Assembly: GCA_030015575.1 (NCBI GenBank)
Contig: CM057344.1
Coordinates: forward strand, 186,637,044-186,701,043
Reading direction: 5' to 3'
DNA length: 64,000 bases
Source: Agapanthus africanus
Lineage: Eukaryota; Streptophyta; Magnoliopsida; Asparagales; Amaryllidaceae
The translations under genes were made by a program, and so were the position numbers. Shown piece by piece: positions 1 through 10,690 of the stretch; position 1 is the stretch's first letter; each line of letters starts with the position of its first letter. The notes beneath the pieces were generated by a model that worked only from the letters and a program-made list of their open reading frames with translations, searched no databases and was not told the DNA's origin.

Positions 1-1506
1 GAGATTTACTGGTAAGTGTTACCAGTAGTTTCTCGAATTGTTATAGACCTCATATCGACACGACTTATCGAGCTATTGGGGTCTGACGTTTACCACCCCT
101 AGGCGAGATATGCGACATATCAGACGATCAGACCGGACTGTACGGTAGTGTTACTGGTTGGATTCACTGGAGTGTGAGTGGGCTTGCTCGTCGATCTTCA
201 GATCGCTCAATACCCGGGTGGCCGTTACGTTTAGCAGACCGCTTGCGGCTTGTGGGTGATTGATATGATCATCACCTGCTGCCGGCGTATTGACGAGTCT
301 TTAGAGTCCTACACAGAGGTTTCCTGGCTCAAGCGAAACGAAATAGGAGCGCATATGAGATATGTGTGGGACCGAGAATAATAAGTGTATGTGATACCAT
401 ATTCTATTCTCGCGATGAATGTGTCGAATGGTTGTATGCGATATAACCTAGTTATCGAATCAAGAATTGATTCGATAAATCGATACATTGGATATTAGCC
501 GGTTATATGCGATATGACCGGATCGTTAAATCAAATGTTGATTTAATGATTTAATGTATAATTATATATTTGATATATTACTTTGCATTAACTAATATTG
601 GTTCACTTTAGATGGATTTTCTCACTCGGATGTGCGCATTATATATGTGATATGATTTTGTGCACTTGCTTGTATCATGTTTGATGATACATGCTTTTTG
701 GTTAAGTGTAAAGTATTAAACCTTGGTTAATGAAATGGTTAGGGTTTATTATTTGTTATTCATTTATCTTATTTAATTATCCATTTATTTTTGATAAATG
801 AATAAAAGAAAAGAGAAAAGAATGGTGGCTAATTTTGTTTCATGTTGAAGCTTCTTGAAGCTTTGATCAAGTCAACCATTCTTATCTCATCCTTAACCCT
901 AACCATTCCCACTAACCCTAGTTTAATCTCTACACTTGACCATGGTTTAGATTATGATAAGTTTTCATTTTCTTTTCATTTTTAAATAACTTATCATAAC
1001 AATTATCATCTTCTTCTTCTTCTTCTTCAAGAAAGAAGCTTGCATTCATCAATGGTGATTGATGATAAAGAGTGAGAAATCCAATTCTAAATAGAACCCA
1101 CTTCCTATTTCTTCATCCTCTACCTCTTGCCAAGTAGTAGAGTGTGTTTTCTTCACAAGTTTCTTGACTTGGTGAAGTCGGAGCTTGATTTAGCGATGCC
1201 TCGACGTAGATCATCTTCGGCATGGACATCGACGACCTAGCCGTCCATTCTCCGATGAAGCCGACGCTAGAGCCCGGGATCCGTCTTGGACAGCGAGGAG
1301 ACTTCATTGCGGAGCCGTGGAGGTGGAGCACCGGATCTACAAAGGTTGTATATCCGTATTCTCATAGTTAAGTGTTAACTAGTTAGCTTTTTCGCCTAGT
1401 TTTCTAGCCAACGATCCGTAGTTTAGGGTTTCTCGGCACCGTAAAATTTGAAATTGGCATGGTTGATGCCTTGTGAGACCTCATTAGGGTGCCTAGGAAC
1501 CCTACA
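1..1506 (+). repeat. Partial copia LTR (A/C family), 3' part
   Basis: The window opens inside an LTR. The sequence matches the A and C LTRs (for example from about 41408) through to the shared end CCTAGGAACCCTACA at 1492-1506. The 5' end of the LTR lies outside the window. No primer binding site follows, so this is a solo LTR, a 3' LTR or a truncated copy. No coding capacity is seen. Confidence 0.85.
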
Positions 1507-2375
1507 AAATGGTTTTTCTCACTTGTTTGTGCACATTGTATATGTGATATACTTTTGTACACAAGTTTGTATCATGTTTGATGATACATGCTCACTAGGG
1601 TTTGTGTAAAGATTAAACCATGGTTGTATATTGGTTAGGGTTTTCATTTTCTTATTCATTTATTTTATTTTGGAAATGATAATGAGAAAAATGGTGGCTT
1701 TCTTTGTTTGCATCTTGAAGCTTCATGAAGCTTTGACTAAGTGACCATTTTGTCTCATGCTTAACCCTAACCACTCCATCTAACCTTAGTTAAATCTCTA
1801 CACTAAACCATGGTTTGTATATGATAAGAATTGATTTTTTCTTTTCTATTTGATTATTCTTATCATATCATTATCTTCATCTTCTTCTTCTTAAAAAGAT
1901 GAAGAAAGCTTGCTTCATCAATGGCAACTTGAGCAATTGAGTGAGAAATCCAATTCTAAAGTGAACCCACCTCCTATTTCTTCATCCTCTACCTCTTGCC
2001 AAGTAGTATAGGGTGTTTTCTTCACAAGTTTCATGACTTGGTGAAGTGGGAGCTTGATCTAGTGATGCCTCGACGTAGATCATCTTCGGCACGAAGCCGA
2101 CGACCTTGCCCGCCCATTTCTCCGATGAAGCCGACGCTAGAGCCCGGGTTTCCATTTGGACAGCGAGGAGACTTCATTGCGGAGCTATGGAGGTGGAGGA
2201 CCGGATCTACAAAGGTTGTATTTCTGTTCTTTTACTTAAATTGTTAACTAGTTGCATGTGTTCGCCTAATATTCTAGTTAACGATCCGTATTAGGGTTTC
2301 TCGGCACCCGTAAAATTTGAAATTGGCATGGTTGATGCCTTGTGAGACCTCCTTAGTGTGCCTAGGAACCCTACA
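1507..2375 (+). repeat. Tandem duplication of the LTR 3' portion
   Basis: Directly after the first LTR end the sequence restarts at an internal LTR point (AAATGG-TTTTCTCACTT, as at about 612) and runs again to CCTAGGAACCCTACA at 2361-2375. About 870 bp is therefore present twice, with scattered differences. Both copies keep the conserved block with CGACGTAGATCATCTTCGGC. What follows (2376 on) is unrelated gypsy-type sequence, not a copia leader. Confidence 0.8.
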
Positions 2376-3938
2376 AAACCCAGATCGTAATATGTGACTT
2401 AATCACGATATGATATATGACATGATATTTTAGTGGATCATTTGACGATATATATTTACACAGACGATGATATATGTTTGATAATATTGGAATGTATGCG
2501 ATTATAGTACAGTACCCTTGATCATGATATTGTTTGATGATGATACTATACGAACAATGATGTATATATATGTGATTGTTCCCCTCCGAATCACGGAGAC
2601 GCGACCGCGTAGGTTCGTCTTGCCTGAGATTCAGGGCAGATGCTATTTGGTTTTATCCGTCCACCTCTCCGAAGATGCCGAGTTGATTTATGGCACCGTG
2701 TATCGGAGGTTTAGACGGATGCGGCCGATGTAGCAGACTTCGTCAGATTCCCCCTCGCTTGAGGGGTTTTGATTGTGGGGACGCTCTTTCCTGCAGGCGC
2801 AAGCCCCTACAGTTAATTACGCTACCGCATCGCGGTAACAACTTTCTCCTTCTCCAGAATTTCACTTCGTGTCATGGGTGTTTGTTTTGTTTGTGGTTGC
2901 CCGTGGATTGTATACGGAGACTAATTTATGTCGTCACCCGTAGGACGTGGATTGGTCCAAATCCGTATTTTCTTAGATTTGGGTTTGGGATTTTGGTTTA
3001 AGGATACGTTAGCCATATTTGAGGCTAAGATCAACTTAAACGTTTGTTAAGGATACGTTAGTCTGATTTAAGACTAAGATCAACTTAACGGAAAGAGTAT
3101 TTAGGAGCTCTATTGCTCCAGTTTAGGGACATAGTGGTCCATTTGACATATGGCCGTCGGGACCCGTCACCTCTCTGACGTCGTTGAAGGATTACAACGA
3201 TAGGTGTCGGAGAAGTTCGGAGATGTACCCTTGAACCAAAGTAGATTAAGGGATCTATAGTCCGATTTGGGACTAAAATTTGTCTGAAGGTTTAAGGATA
3301 CGTTAGCCATTTTTGAGGCTAAGATCAACTTAAACGGGATCGTTTAGATCCGACAAAAGAGCATTTGGGCTCTATTGTTCCAGTTTAGGGACGTAGTGGT
3401 CCATGTTCCAGTTTAGGGACATGGTGGTCCATATTCCAGTTTAGGGACGTGGTGGTCCATTGGTAGTTTAAGGACATTGCGGTCCATTGTATATATGGCC
3501 GTCGGGACCCGTCACCTTTCTGACGACGTTGAAGGATTATAACGACAGGTGTCAGAGGAGTTCAGAGATGTACCCTTGAACCAAGTGTAAATTGATTTAA
3601 AAGAGCAGTCGTGCTCAGTCAATTTAATTTGAGGACTTACGGCCATGCTTGGGCTAAGTCCAGTTGAAGATATTCAACGTTTTTATCTTTGACCTATTAG
3701 GCCTGTGCTAGGGCTTTGCCCCTGTTTGATAATGCACTGCATTTCATTTTGGCCTGCTAGGCCTTTTTGATTTAGGCCCTGTCCCTTTAAATGATGCATA
3801 GCATCTGTTTTGAGCTTGACATACCTCTGTTTGGGCTTTATTCCCTTCAGTAGTGCATAGCACTTTGTTTGGTCTGATAGACCTTTCTTTATTGGGCTCT
3901 GCCCTTGATAATGCATTGCATTAATTAATCTGACAGAG
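2376..3938. repeat. Gypsy-element non-coding DNA made of short hairpin repeats
   Basis: No gene seen. The stretch repeats phrases such as GGGACATAGTGGTCC (3126-3140, 3389-3403) and TTAGCC...GGCTAA (3009-3028). It shares the phrase GCCCGTGGATTGTATAC (about 2898) with positions about 9585 and 10397 of the gypsy element to its right, so it probably belongs to the same family, either the same insertion or a second copy. From 3690 to 3925 it becomes a run of small perfect hairpins. Confidence 0.55.
3690..3925. repeat. Run of 4-5-bp-stem, 3-nt-loop hairpins
   Basis: Consecutive small inverted repeats with 3-nt loops: GGGCTTTGCCC (3711), GGCCTGCTAGGCC (3751), GATGCATAGCATC (3793), AGTGCATAGCACT (3852), GGTCTGATAGACC (3871), GGGCTCTGCCC (3894), AATGCATTGCATT (3910). 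Stem sequences differ while spacing and loop size recur. No coding signal is seen. Confidence 0.75.
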
Positions 3939-4483
3939 TGCCACATGGCTTGTCAGGCACTTTGCGTTGATTGAGGAGCGCAAGGCGCAAGTCCATATAG
4001 AGGTGACACGTGTCACACTCTGGTGAGTGCAAGCGCAGTGCGCTGCGCTGTTGCGCTTCTGACACGTGGCGCGCTCTGCTGGGTTGCGCCAATTCGTGAG
4101 AACAGTGCTCTATTTTAATAGCGCATAGCGCAGATGTTTTGGAGCTGACACGTGGCGCTCTCTGGTGGCTTGCGCCAACTCAAGAGCGCAACAGTGCAGA
4201 TTTTCCAAGTGCAGAGCACTGTTTTATTATTTTGATCAACTTTAGATCAAAGAAAACAAATTTTCTTGTTTTCAAAGAACCAGTGGTTCATCAAAATGCA
4301 ATGCCTTCATTTTTGTTATATTTTTATTGGAGATCATTGATCTTGTTCTTAGATCAATGATCTTTTTAGAAGAAATTCTTCTTTTTTATTCAAAGGGTTT
4401 ACCTTTTTCTCTTTTTGAGTTCTTCTAAAAATTTTCTTTAGAGGAGTTCTCTCTCTGTTTTTTTTTGAGTTGGGGTCTAAGGG

Positions 4484-4494
4484 CCTTTTTATAG
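4484..4494 (-). promoter_or_regulatory. TATA box of the gypsy LTR promoter
   Basis: Minus-strand CTATAAAAAGG in the 3' LTR. It sits just past the GC-rich tandem repeats, where a U3 promoter is expected, and would drive transcription leftward. The corresponding part of the 5' LTR (right copy) is missing. Confidence 0.5.
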
Positions 4495-4671
4495 TGCCAA
4501 TGATTTGTTGAATTGGTTATAGAGATCTTTCTCTGAGTGATTTGGGAATTTTTCCCCACCGTTGGATCTTTGATCTAAGCGCTTCTGTTTTACAGAAGGC
4601 AATCTTCTTGTTTTAACAAGAACAGAAGGATCTTACTGAATTTTAATTCTGTTTGGCGCAAATGCACCTGC

Positions 4672-4826
4672 GCCTGACACGTGTCGCGCAGCGCGACTGT
4701 GCTAGCGTAACTGCGCTGCCACGTGTCGTGCAGCGCAGCGCCACTGCGCTGCCACGTGTCGCGCAGCGCAGAGCGCAGCGCAACTGCGCCGCCACGTGTC
4801 GCGCAGCGCAGAGCGCAGCGCAACTG
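4672..4826. repeat. 40-bp GC-rich tandem repeats in LTR U3
   Basis: Four units built on CCACGTGTCGCGCAGCGC followed by AACTGCGC-like sequence start near 4672, 4711, 4750 and 4791. Two units occur in the right LTR (15192, 15232). Each carries CACGTG, the core of plant G-box elements, so an enhancer role is possible but unproven. Confidence 0.75.
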
Positions 4827-5089
4827 AAGCGTTGCTTCCTTTAGTTTTGTTTTAAATAGAGCCTTGCTCTGATTGGGCGCACTGCCTTGGGCGCTGCGCT
4901 CCCTGCGCTGGTGTGTCTGATTTTGACACGTGGCGCTCTGCGCACAGCGCAGAGGATCTGAAGCGTTGCTTCATTTATTTTAATTTTAATTTTCAAAACA
5001 GTGCTTTGCTCTGATTGGGGGAAACAGAAGCGTTGCTTCATTTCCCGCCTTGGAATTTGAACAGAGCTTTACTCTGATTGGGGTAAACA

Positions 5090-5104
5090 AATGCCCCCCC
5101 ACCG
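5090..5104 (-). other. Polypurine tract (PPT) of the gypsy element
   Basis: On the minus strand a G-run (GGTGGGGGGGCATT) lies directly before the LTR start TGTTTACCCC. This is the expected place for plus-strand DNA priming. Confidence 0.65.
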
Positions 5105-5196
5105 TTGTGCTTACGTGGCCCCCAAACGTGAGCGCAGCGGTGGCAGAATTCCAACCGTCGCGACAACTTTTGGAAGTTAAAAGGGCATTTGATGCC

Positions 5197-5204
5197 TATA
5201 AATA
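5197..5204 (+). promoter_or_regulatory. TATA box for the antisense ORF
   Basis: TATAAATA on the plus strand, about 410 bp upstream of the ORF start at 5611 and just inside the element from the PPT. It points the opposite way from the gag transcript. Small hairpins GGACCTTTGGTCC (5205) and AGAGCCCTGCTCT (5259) follow in the presumed leader. Confidence 0.55.
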
Positions 5205-5314
5205 GGACCTTTGGTCCCTTAGATGATTTTCATCTTCAAAATTTTACTTTCAGAACTCAGAGCCCTGCTCTTTATTTTCAAGAACTCCAAGAGTTAAACT
5301 CTTAAAACTTTTAG

Positions 5315-5605
5315 GTGAAAATTTTAATTTAAATTAAATTAAATTAAATTAATTTTCATTGACGGAGCCTTGCTCTCCATAGATCCCTGATCTAAAGAAA
5401 ACCCATTTAGGGTTTCACTTAGCAGAGCATTGCTCTATAGGTCCAAAGGGATCTAAAGAGAACTAAAGAGAACCCTGTTAGGATTCCATCAATAGAGTTC
5501 TGCTATCATTTATAATTTCTTGATTCATTAATGGAGCTTTGCTCCTTTTAAGTTATATAGTAGAACTCTTAAGAGTTGCTAATTTTTGTCGATTTTCTTT
5601 TATAG
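5315..5605 (+). other. Candidate leader intron of the antisense ORF
   Basis: A donor-like AG|GTGAAA at 5313-5320 is followed by a T/A-rich stretch and an acceptor-like TTTTCTTTTATAG ending at 5605. The ATG lies 6 nt after the acceptor. Splicing would remove a 291-nt segment with several small hairpins and the upstream in-frame Met at 5539. This is inference from splice-site appearance only. Confidence 0.4.
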
Positions 5606-5610
5606 GAGTG

Positions 5611-6117
5611 ATGGACGCCCACATGTACGACCACGACGAGATTATCTCCTACGGGGACATCCGCCGACTCGGCCGTTCCCAAAATCGAGAATTTACTAAT
5701 GCCGAATGTGCAGAGATCATGAGTCGCTTTGACGCGTATAACGGTCAACTGCTTCCCCGACGTTCCTCTCTCCTGAAGCTTATCGTGGGAGCCATCTGGG
5801 AAGCACTCCCCTTATTCTATTCCGGTGTGCCGCTTAGGGCGTTGGATGCCGTTGAGGATAAAGTGCACTCGGTGTACCTGATGAACTTAATCTCGAAGAG
5901 ACGGCGAGACGATCTTGTCGATCTCCTGCACCAGGCCTTCCAACAGTCCGCCATACTTGCTGCTTACTGGAGGGAGGAGGATATCCGTGGGGACCTTGAC
6001 GCTTGTGCTCGCGAAAGAAAGCACACTAGGATGGTTCGCCAGGCTTGGAAAGTCTTAGATAGGGTTACTTTCGAGTTCCTCAATCCATGTCCTGGGTCCG
6101 AAGTTATACCGTTGTAA
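5611..6117 (+). CDS. Antisense ORF in gypsy element, 168-aa unknown protein
   Basis: The frame is open from 5539, but I prefer the ATG at 5611 (GAGTG-ATG-G context, right after a candidate 3' splice site). The region upstream translates as unconvincing sequence, while from here codons become GC-rich at third positions and look gene-like. The protein is charged and mostly helical in character, starting MDAHMYDHDEIISYGDIRRL, with an Arg/Lys-rich part (SKRRRDD) near residue 115. No signal peptide, membrane segment or catalytic motif is recognised. It runs opposite to gag and lies next to the 3' LTR, the arrangement known for extra antisense ORFs in Tat-lineage gypsy elements. Function unknown. 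Confidence 0.65.
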   Translation: MDAHMYDHDEIISYGDIRRLGRSQNREFTNAECAEIMSRFDAYNGQLLPRRSSLLKLIVGAIWEALPLFYSGVPLRALDAVEDKVHSVYLMNLISKRRRDDLVDLLHQAFQQSAILAAYWREEDIRGDLDACARERKHTRMVRQAWKVLDRVTFEFLNPCPGSEVIPL

Positions 6118-7145
6118 ACATTTCAATAATGTTGTTATTTATTTCTTTATGATTGTAAGAACCCTTTTGCAATATGAATGAAAAAATTTATTTCAGCTTG
6201 TCTTATTTCTCGTTCTGAGTCTTTTGCACATGTATGAATGAGTGTGTCTCGAATGCTTGATCCAACGCCAATCAGATGCTCTTTTTGTCACTTTCTTCTT
6301 TCTTTTATTATCAGCATGCTGTCTTGATAAACATGGTTGACAGATAATAGAGTAAGCATCTTGATTTCTTCAAGAGATAGCGATGGCTTAGGCCGCAGGT
6401 TCAGATCTGCCGTCTAAGACTTTTCAACTTTATGAGCCGTAAGGGTCTCATAGAGACTTTTCTCCCTACAGATCGAGAGGATCTCGTAGGTGGATTTTCT
6501 CCTTAGGAATCGTGAGGATTCCTAAGTGCGTTTTCTCTTATAAGTCGTAAGGATCCTATAAGAGAATTTTTCCCTCTTACGAGTCGAGAGGACCCGTAAG
6601 CGGTTGTTTCCCTCCTTGTCGAGATTCGACTTTGGAGAGTGAGACCCGTGGATAGTATGCAAGAGACCATTTTGGGCCAACTTGCAGGGTCCCAGTGCTT
6701 AGGAAACAGGTTTCTTTTATGCCCACTGCCTAAGGCTTTATCTCACGAGTCGAGCCGCATCGAGAAGCTCTCGCAAAGACATCAATTTCTTCACAAGTCG
6801 AGACGAATCGAGCATTTCTCGCAAGAATATCCTAACGTCACAGTTAACCTCTGCTCTTTACGACAGAAGTCCGTTAGGGTCTGTGGTACTTAGGGTTTTG
6901 GCCATCGTACCGTCACATAAGCTGATATATTCCTCGATAGGCAATCGTGCTGCTCGAGTAGCCCTGCGACTGCCGTGTCTCTGATCCCTTCGGGGGCTGG
7001 ACAAGACGTCTTCAAGCAATCTTCCTAGGCAGTTTGACCGTCGGAAGAGCAAGCGTTAGGAATTTGCCATGCCGCTTTTTACTTGAGGTTAGGCTCATTT
7101 TGGAGAGCCCCGATGAGTCATAACCACTCCGCGCTGGTGTGGGAT
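6118..7145. repeat. Non-coding element DNA with a hairpin array at 6420-6612
   Basis: No gene seen. Between 6420 and 6612 there are five successive inverted repeats with a shared loop. The clearest is CTTAGGAAT...ATTCCTAAG (about 6500-6524, loop CGTGAGG). Others are TATGAG...CTCATA, AGATC...GATCT, CTTATA...TATAAG and CTTACG...CGTAAG. The rest (6620-7145) has no recognised structure beyond scattered TCGAG phrases. Confidence 0.6.
6175..6180 (+). terminator. Possible poly(A) signal of the antisense ORF
   Basis: AATGAA in a T-rich, A-rich stretch about 60 nt after the stop codon, preceded by TTTGCAATATG. This fits a plant near-upstream element. Together with the TATA box it would define a transcript of about 1 kb. 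Confidence 0.35.
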
Positions 7146-9440
7146 GATCTCCGATAGTCTTTCAGGTTTTATGTGAGTTGCCGTCAAGACCCTGAAGCTA
7201 TGAATTTAGCCTTTGCTTCGTTTGCTAGCATCGCGTCTGCTGTATCGAGACGAATGTCGCGGTTGTCTCTAGGTTGCTGGTGAACCGTCGAGGTTTGGAA
7301 CTAGGGATTTTGCCGTGGCTCCGTTAGTTTGATTGTCGCGTCTGAACCCTGCTGGAGGAAGAACGCTGTGGTGACAACTCGTCTGCTGTATCGAGACGAA
7401 CGTCGCGGTTGTCTCTAGGTTGCTGGTGAACCGTCGAGATTTGGATCTAGGGATTTTGCCGTGGCTCCGTTTGTTTGATGATCACATCTGAACCCTGCTG
7501 GAGGAAGGACGTTATTGTTGACATTGCGTCTGCCATATTGAGACGAATGTCACGGTTGTCTCTAGGTTGCTGGTAAACCGTCAAGGTTTGGAACTAGGGA
7601 TTTTGCCGTGGCTCCGTTTGCTTGATTGTCGCTTCTGAACCCTGCTGGAGGGAGAACGCTGGGGTGACATCTCGTCTGCTGTATCGAGATGAATGTCGAG
7701 GTTGTCTCTAGGTTGCTAATGAATTGTCGAGGTTTGGAACTAAGGATTTTGCCGTGGCTCCATTTGTTTGATTGTCGCGTCTGAACCCTGCTGGAGGAAG
7801 AACGCTGGGGTGACAACTCGTCTGCTGTATCGAGACGAACGTCGCGGTTGTCTCTAGGTTGCTGGTGAACCGTCGAGATTTGGAACTAGGGATTTTGCCG
7901 TGGCTCCGTTTGTTTGATTGTGTTGCGTCTGCTGTGTCGAGAAGAACGTCGAAGTGGTAACCATTTCGCGCTGGTGTGAGATGATCTCCAGTTGTCTTTC
8001 AGGCTTTATATGACTTGTCGTTAAGACCTCGAAGCTAGGAATTTGGCCTTCGCTTCGTTTGTTTTGTCATGTCCGAATCCTGTTGGAGGAAGGACACTGT
8101 TGTCGACATTGCGTCTGCTGTAACGAGACGAATGCTGAGGTGGAGCTGGGATTTTGCCGTCACTCCGCCTTACTGACCATGGGGTCTTTCGTTGGCATTG
8201 TATCTGCATCTTGATGGACTGCGAAGGAACGCCGTTGTTAACATCTCGTCTGCTGTATCGAGACGATTTTTGAGATGAAGCTGGGATTTTGCCGTCACTC
8301 CGCTTTACTGACCATGGGGTCTTTTGTTGACGTTGCATCTACATCCTGCTGGACTGCGAAGGGATGCCGTTTTTGACATTGCGTCTGCTGTAACGAGACG
8401 AACATCGAAGTGGTGACCATTCCGCACTGGTGTGAAATGATCTCCAGTTGTCCTTCAGGCTTTACATGACTCGCCGTTACGACCTTGAAGCTAGGAATTT
8501 GGCCTTCGCTTCGTTTGCTTTGTCACGTCCGAATCCTGTTGGAGGAAGAACACTGTCGTGACATCTCGTCTGCTGTATCGAGACGAACGTCGCGGTGGAG
8601 CTGGGATTTTGCCCTTAGCCCGCTTGTTTGACCATGGGGTCTTTCGTTGGCGCTATATCTGCATCTTGATGGACTGCGAAGGAACGCCGTTGCTAACATC
8701 TCGTCTGCTATTTTGAGACAATTGTTGAGATGATGCTGGGATTTTGCCGTCGCTTCGTTTTGTTTTGACCGTGAGGTCTTTTGTTGGTGTTGTATCTACA
8801 TCCTGCTGGACTGCGAAGGGACGCCGTTTTTGACATTGTGTCTGCTGTAACGAGACGAACATCGAAGTGGTGACCATTCCACACTGGTGTGAGATGATCT
8901 CCAGTTGTCCTTCAGGCTTTATATGACTCGCCGTTACGACCTTGAAGCTAGGAATTTGGCCTTCGCTTCGTTTGCTTTGTCATGTCTGAATCCTGTTGGA
9001 GGAAGGACACTGTTGTCGACATTGCGTCTGCTGTAACAAGACGAATGCCGAGGTGGAGCTGAGATTTTGCCGTCACTCCGCCTTACTGACCATGGGGCTT
9101 TTCGTTGGCATTGTATCTGCATCTTGATGGATTGCGAAAGAACGCCGTTGTTAACATCTCGTCTGCTGTATCGAGACGATTGTTTAGATGAAGCTGGGAT
9201 TTTGCCGTCGCTTCGTTTTGTTTTGACCGCGAGGTCTTTTGTTGGCGTTGTATCTGCATCTTGATGGACTGCGAAGGAACGCCTTTGTTAACATCTCGTC
9301 TGCTGTATCGAGACGATTGTTGAAATGAAGCTGGGATTTTGCCGTCGCCTCGCTTTGTTTCGACCGCGAGGTCTTTTGTTGGCGTTGTATCCGCATCTTG
9401 ATGGATTGCGAAGGAACGCCTTTGTTGATTCTTAGGCTGT
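7146..9440. repeat. Tandem array, about 15 units of roughly 110-190 bp
   Basis: A unit built round TCGTCTGCTGTATCGAGACGA, itself a 6-bp inverted repeat with a 9-nt loop, recurs about 15 times (near 7232, 7379, 7526, 7671, 7816, 7924, 8108, 8244, 8379, 8563, 8699, 8836, 9022, 9157, 9294). Units also share GGGATTTTGCCGT and CTGCTGGAGGAAG or TGGACTGCGAAGGAACGCC. Two unit types alternate in the right part. Short ORFs here simply follow the repeat and are not treated as genes. Confidence 0.8.
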
Positions 9441-10139
9441 AAATATTACCGTTAAGATTTGGAACTAGGGACTATGCCGTGGCTCCATTTCATTGTGACT
9501 CTGAGGTCGGTTGTTGATGTCATCGAGATTTGGCTTCACTTTCTGGTGGAGCCTATTGGGAAGATATAGTTCCCTTTTTGTTTGTGCCCCTGGATTGTAT
9601 ACAGGGATCAATGTGATCTCACCTGTAGGGCAAAAAGTTTCATTCTTTCATTATTCATTTTTTTTATTCTTTCCGCGACGCTCTATCATTTCAGCTTTTT
9701 ATATCGCGAAGATCGCGATTGTCCAATCATTTCGGCTATTTTTCACGGTGCCCAATCATTTCGGCTATTTATTTTGTTTTTACTCGCTGTTTTTTATTGC
9801 GAGTTGCCCAATCATTTCGGCTATTTTGCATGCATATATTTTTACTTGTTGTTTTATTATTGCAAGTTGCCCCATCATTTCGGCTATCTCATATGCAATT
9901 TTACTCGCTGCTTTTTATTGCGAGTGTTGAACTTGGAATCTGGTGCCAACCTCAGCATCAGCATCGCTACAACTGGAATATTGCCAGGAGCGAATCATCA
10001 TTTGCCATGAAAGGGCTTGGGATTTGATACCGATTTAGGCATCAGTATCGCTACAACTGGGATATTGCCAGGAGCGAATCATCAATTGCCTCTGTCGATG
10101 TTGAACAAAGGTGGCTTAGTAAACAGGGTAAGGATTCTG
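9441..10139. repeat. AT-rich repeats and a duplicated 60-bp block
   Basis: CAATCATTTCGGCTAT occurs four times (about 9723-9900, one copy with CC before ATCATTT), separated by hairpins ACTCGC...GCGAGT (9782-9804, 9903-9925) and ACTTG...CAAGT (9844-9867). A block with CATCGCTACAACTGGAATATTGCC is present at about 9960 and 10040. The frames open across it are hydrophobic only because of the T-rich repeat. Confidence 0.65.
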
Positions 10140-10690
10140 TCGACTAAGGCTTTTGACTTCATGAGCCGTAAGGGTCCCACAAATGTATTTCTCCCTACAA
10201 GTCGTGAGGATCTTGTAGGTGCGTTTTCTCTTTAGGGATTGTGAGGATTCCTAAGTGTATGTTCCCCTGTAAGTCATAAGGATCTTACAAAAGGGTTTTC
10301 TCCTTGTAAGTCGAGAGGACTTACAAGGGTTGTTCACCGTATGGACATATCCCCAGTCACGGGTGGGACTTGGTTAGGGAAACGTTTATTCGCGCCCGTG
10401 GATTGTATACAAGGGCCAGTATTGAGCCGCTTGTAGGGCAATACGAAGGTTGTGGGGGGTTGCTTAAGAACAGGTTCAGGTCTCTGTAACTTAAGACCTT
10501 CAAATCTTATGAGCCGTAAGGGTCCCATAAGAGAGTTCTCCCTACGAGTCGTGAGGATCTCGCAAGTGTAATTTCTCCTTAGGAATCATGAGGATCCCTA
10601 AGTGTGTTGCTTCCCTATGAATCATAAGGATCTCACGCGGGTGGTTTCTCCTTACAAGGTCGAGAGGACCCCGCAAGTGTCTTTTAACGA
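10140..10690. repeat. Two further copies of the shared-loop hairpin array
   Basis: Each copy (about 10150-10340 and 10500-10690) repeats the order seen at 6420-6612: GAGCCGTAAGGGTC, then a series of inverted repeats with loops like TCGTGAGGA or TCGAGAGGA. Examples are CTACAAG...CTTGTAG (about 10196-10218) and CCTTGTAAGT...ACTTACAAGG (about 10303-10330). Stems differ, loops are conserved. No coding potential seen. Confidence 0.7.

Larger units (their letters stand above)
3939..5089 (-). repeat. 3' LTR of the gypsy element (left end uncertain)
   Basis: The right end, GGGTAAACA at 5081-5089, matches the end of the other LTR at 15523-15531. About 300 bp inward is closely similar (4750-5089 versus 15192-15531). 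It contains a minus-strand TATA box and 40-bp GC-rich tandem repeats. The left limit is inferred from a TGCCACATGG start resembling the TGCCACGTGT boundary next to the PBS at 15192. If correct, the LTR is about 1.15 kb. Confidence 0.5.

Noticed and set aside
5539..5610. Upstream Met extending the antisense ORF by 24 residues
   Set aside because: Codes for T-rich sequence across a likely 3' splice site. The ATG at 5611 has better context.
7562..9396. Minus-strand ORFs of 62-105 codons with repeated peptides
   Set aside because: They mirror the tandem array, are broken between units and have no recognised domain.
7146..9440. CRISPR-like array
   Set aside because: Repeats are irregular in spacing, units are long and degenerate, and the setting is a plant retroelement.
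9511..10027. Overlapping 102-142-codon hydrophobic ORFs resembling membrane proteins
   Set aside because: Three frames are open at once because of the T-rich CAATCATTTCGGCTAT repeat. Low complexity, no start context.
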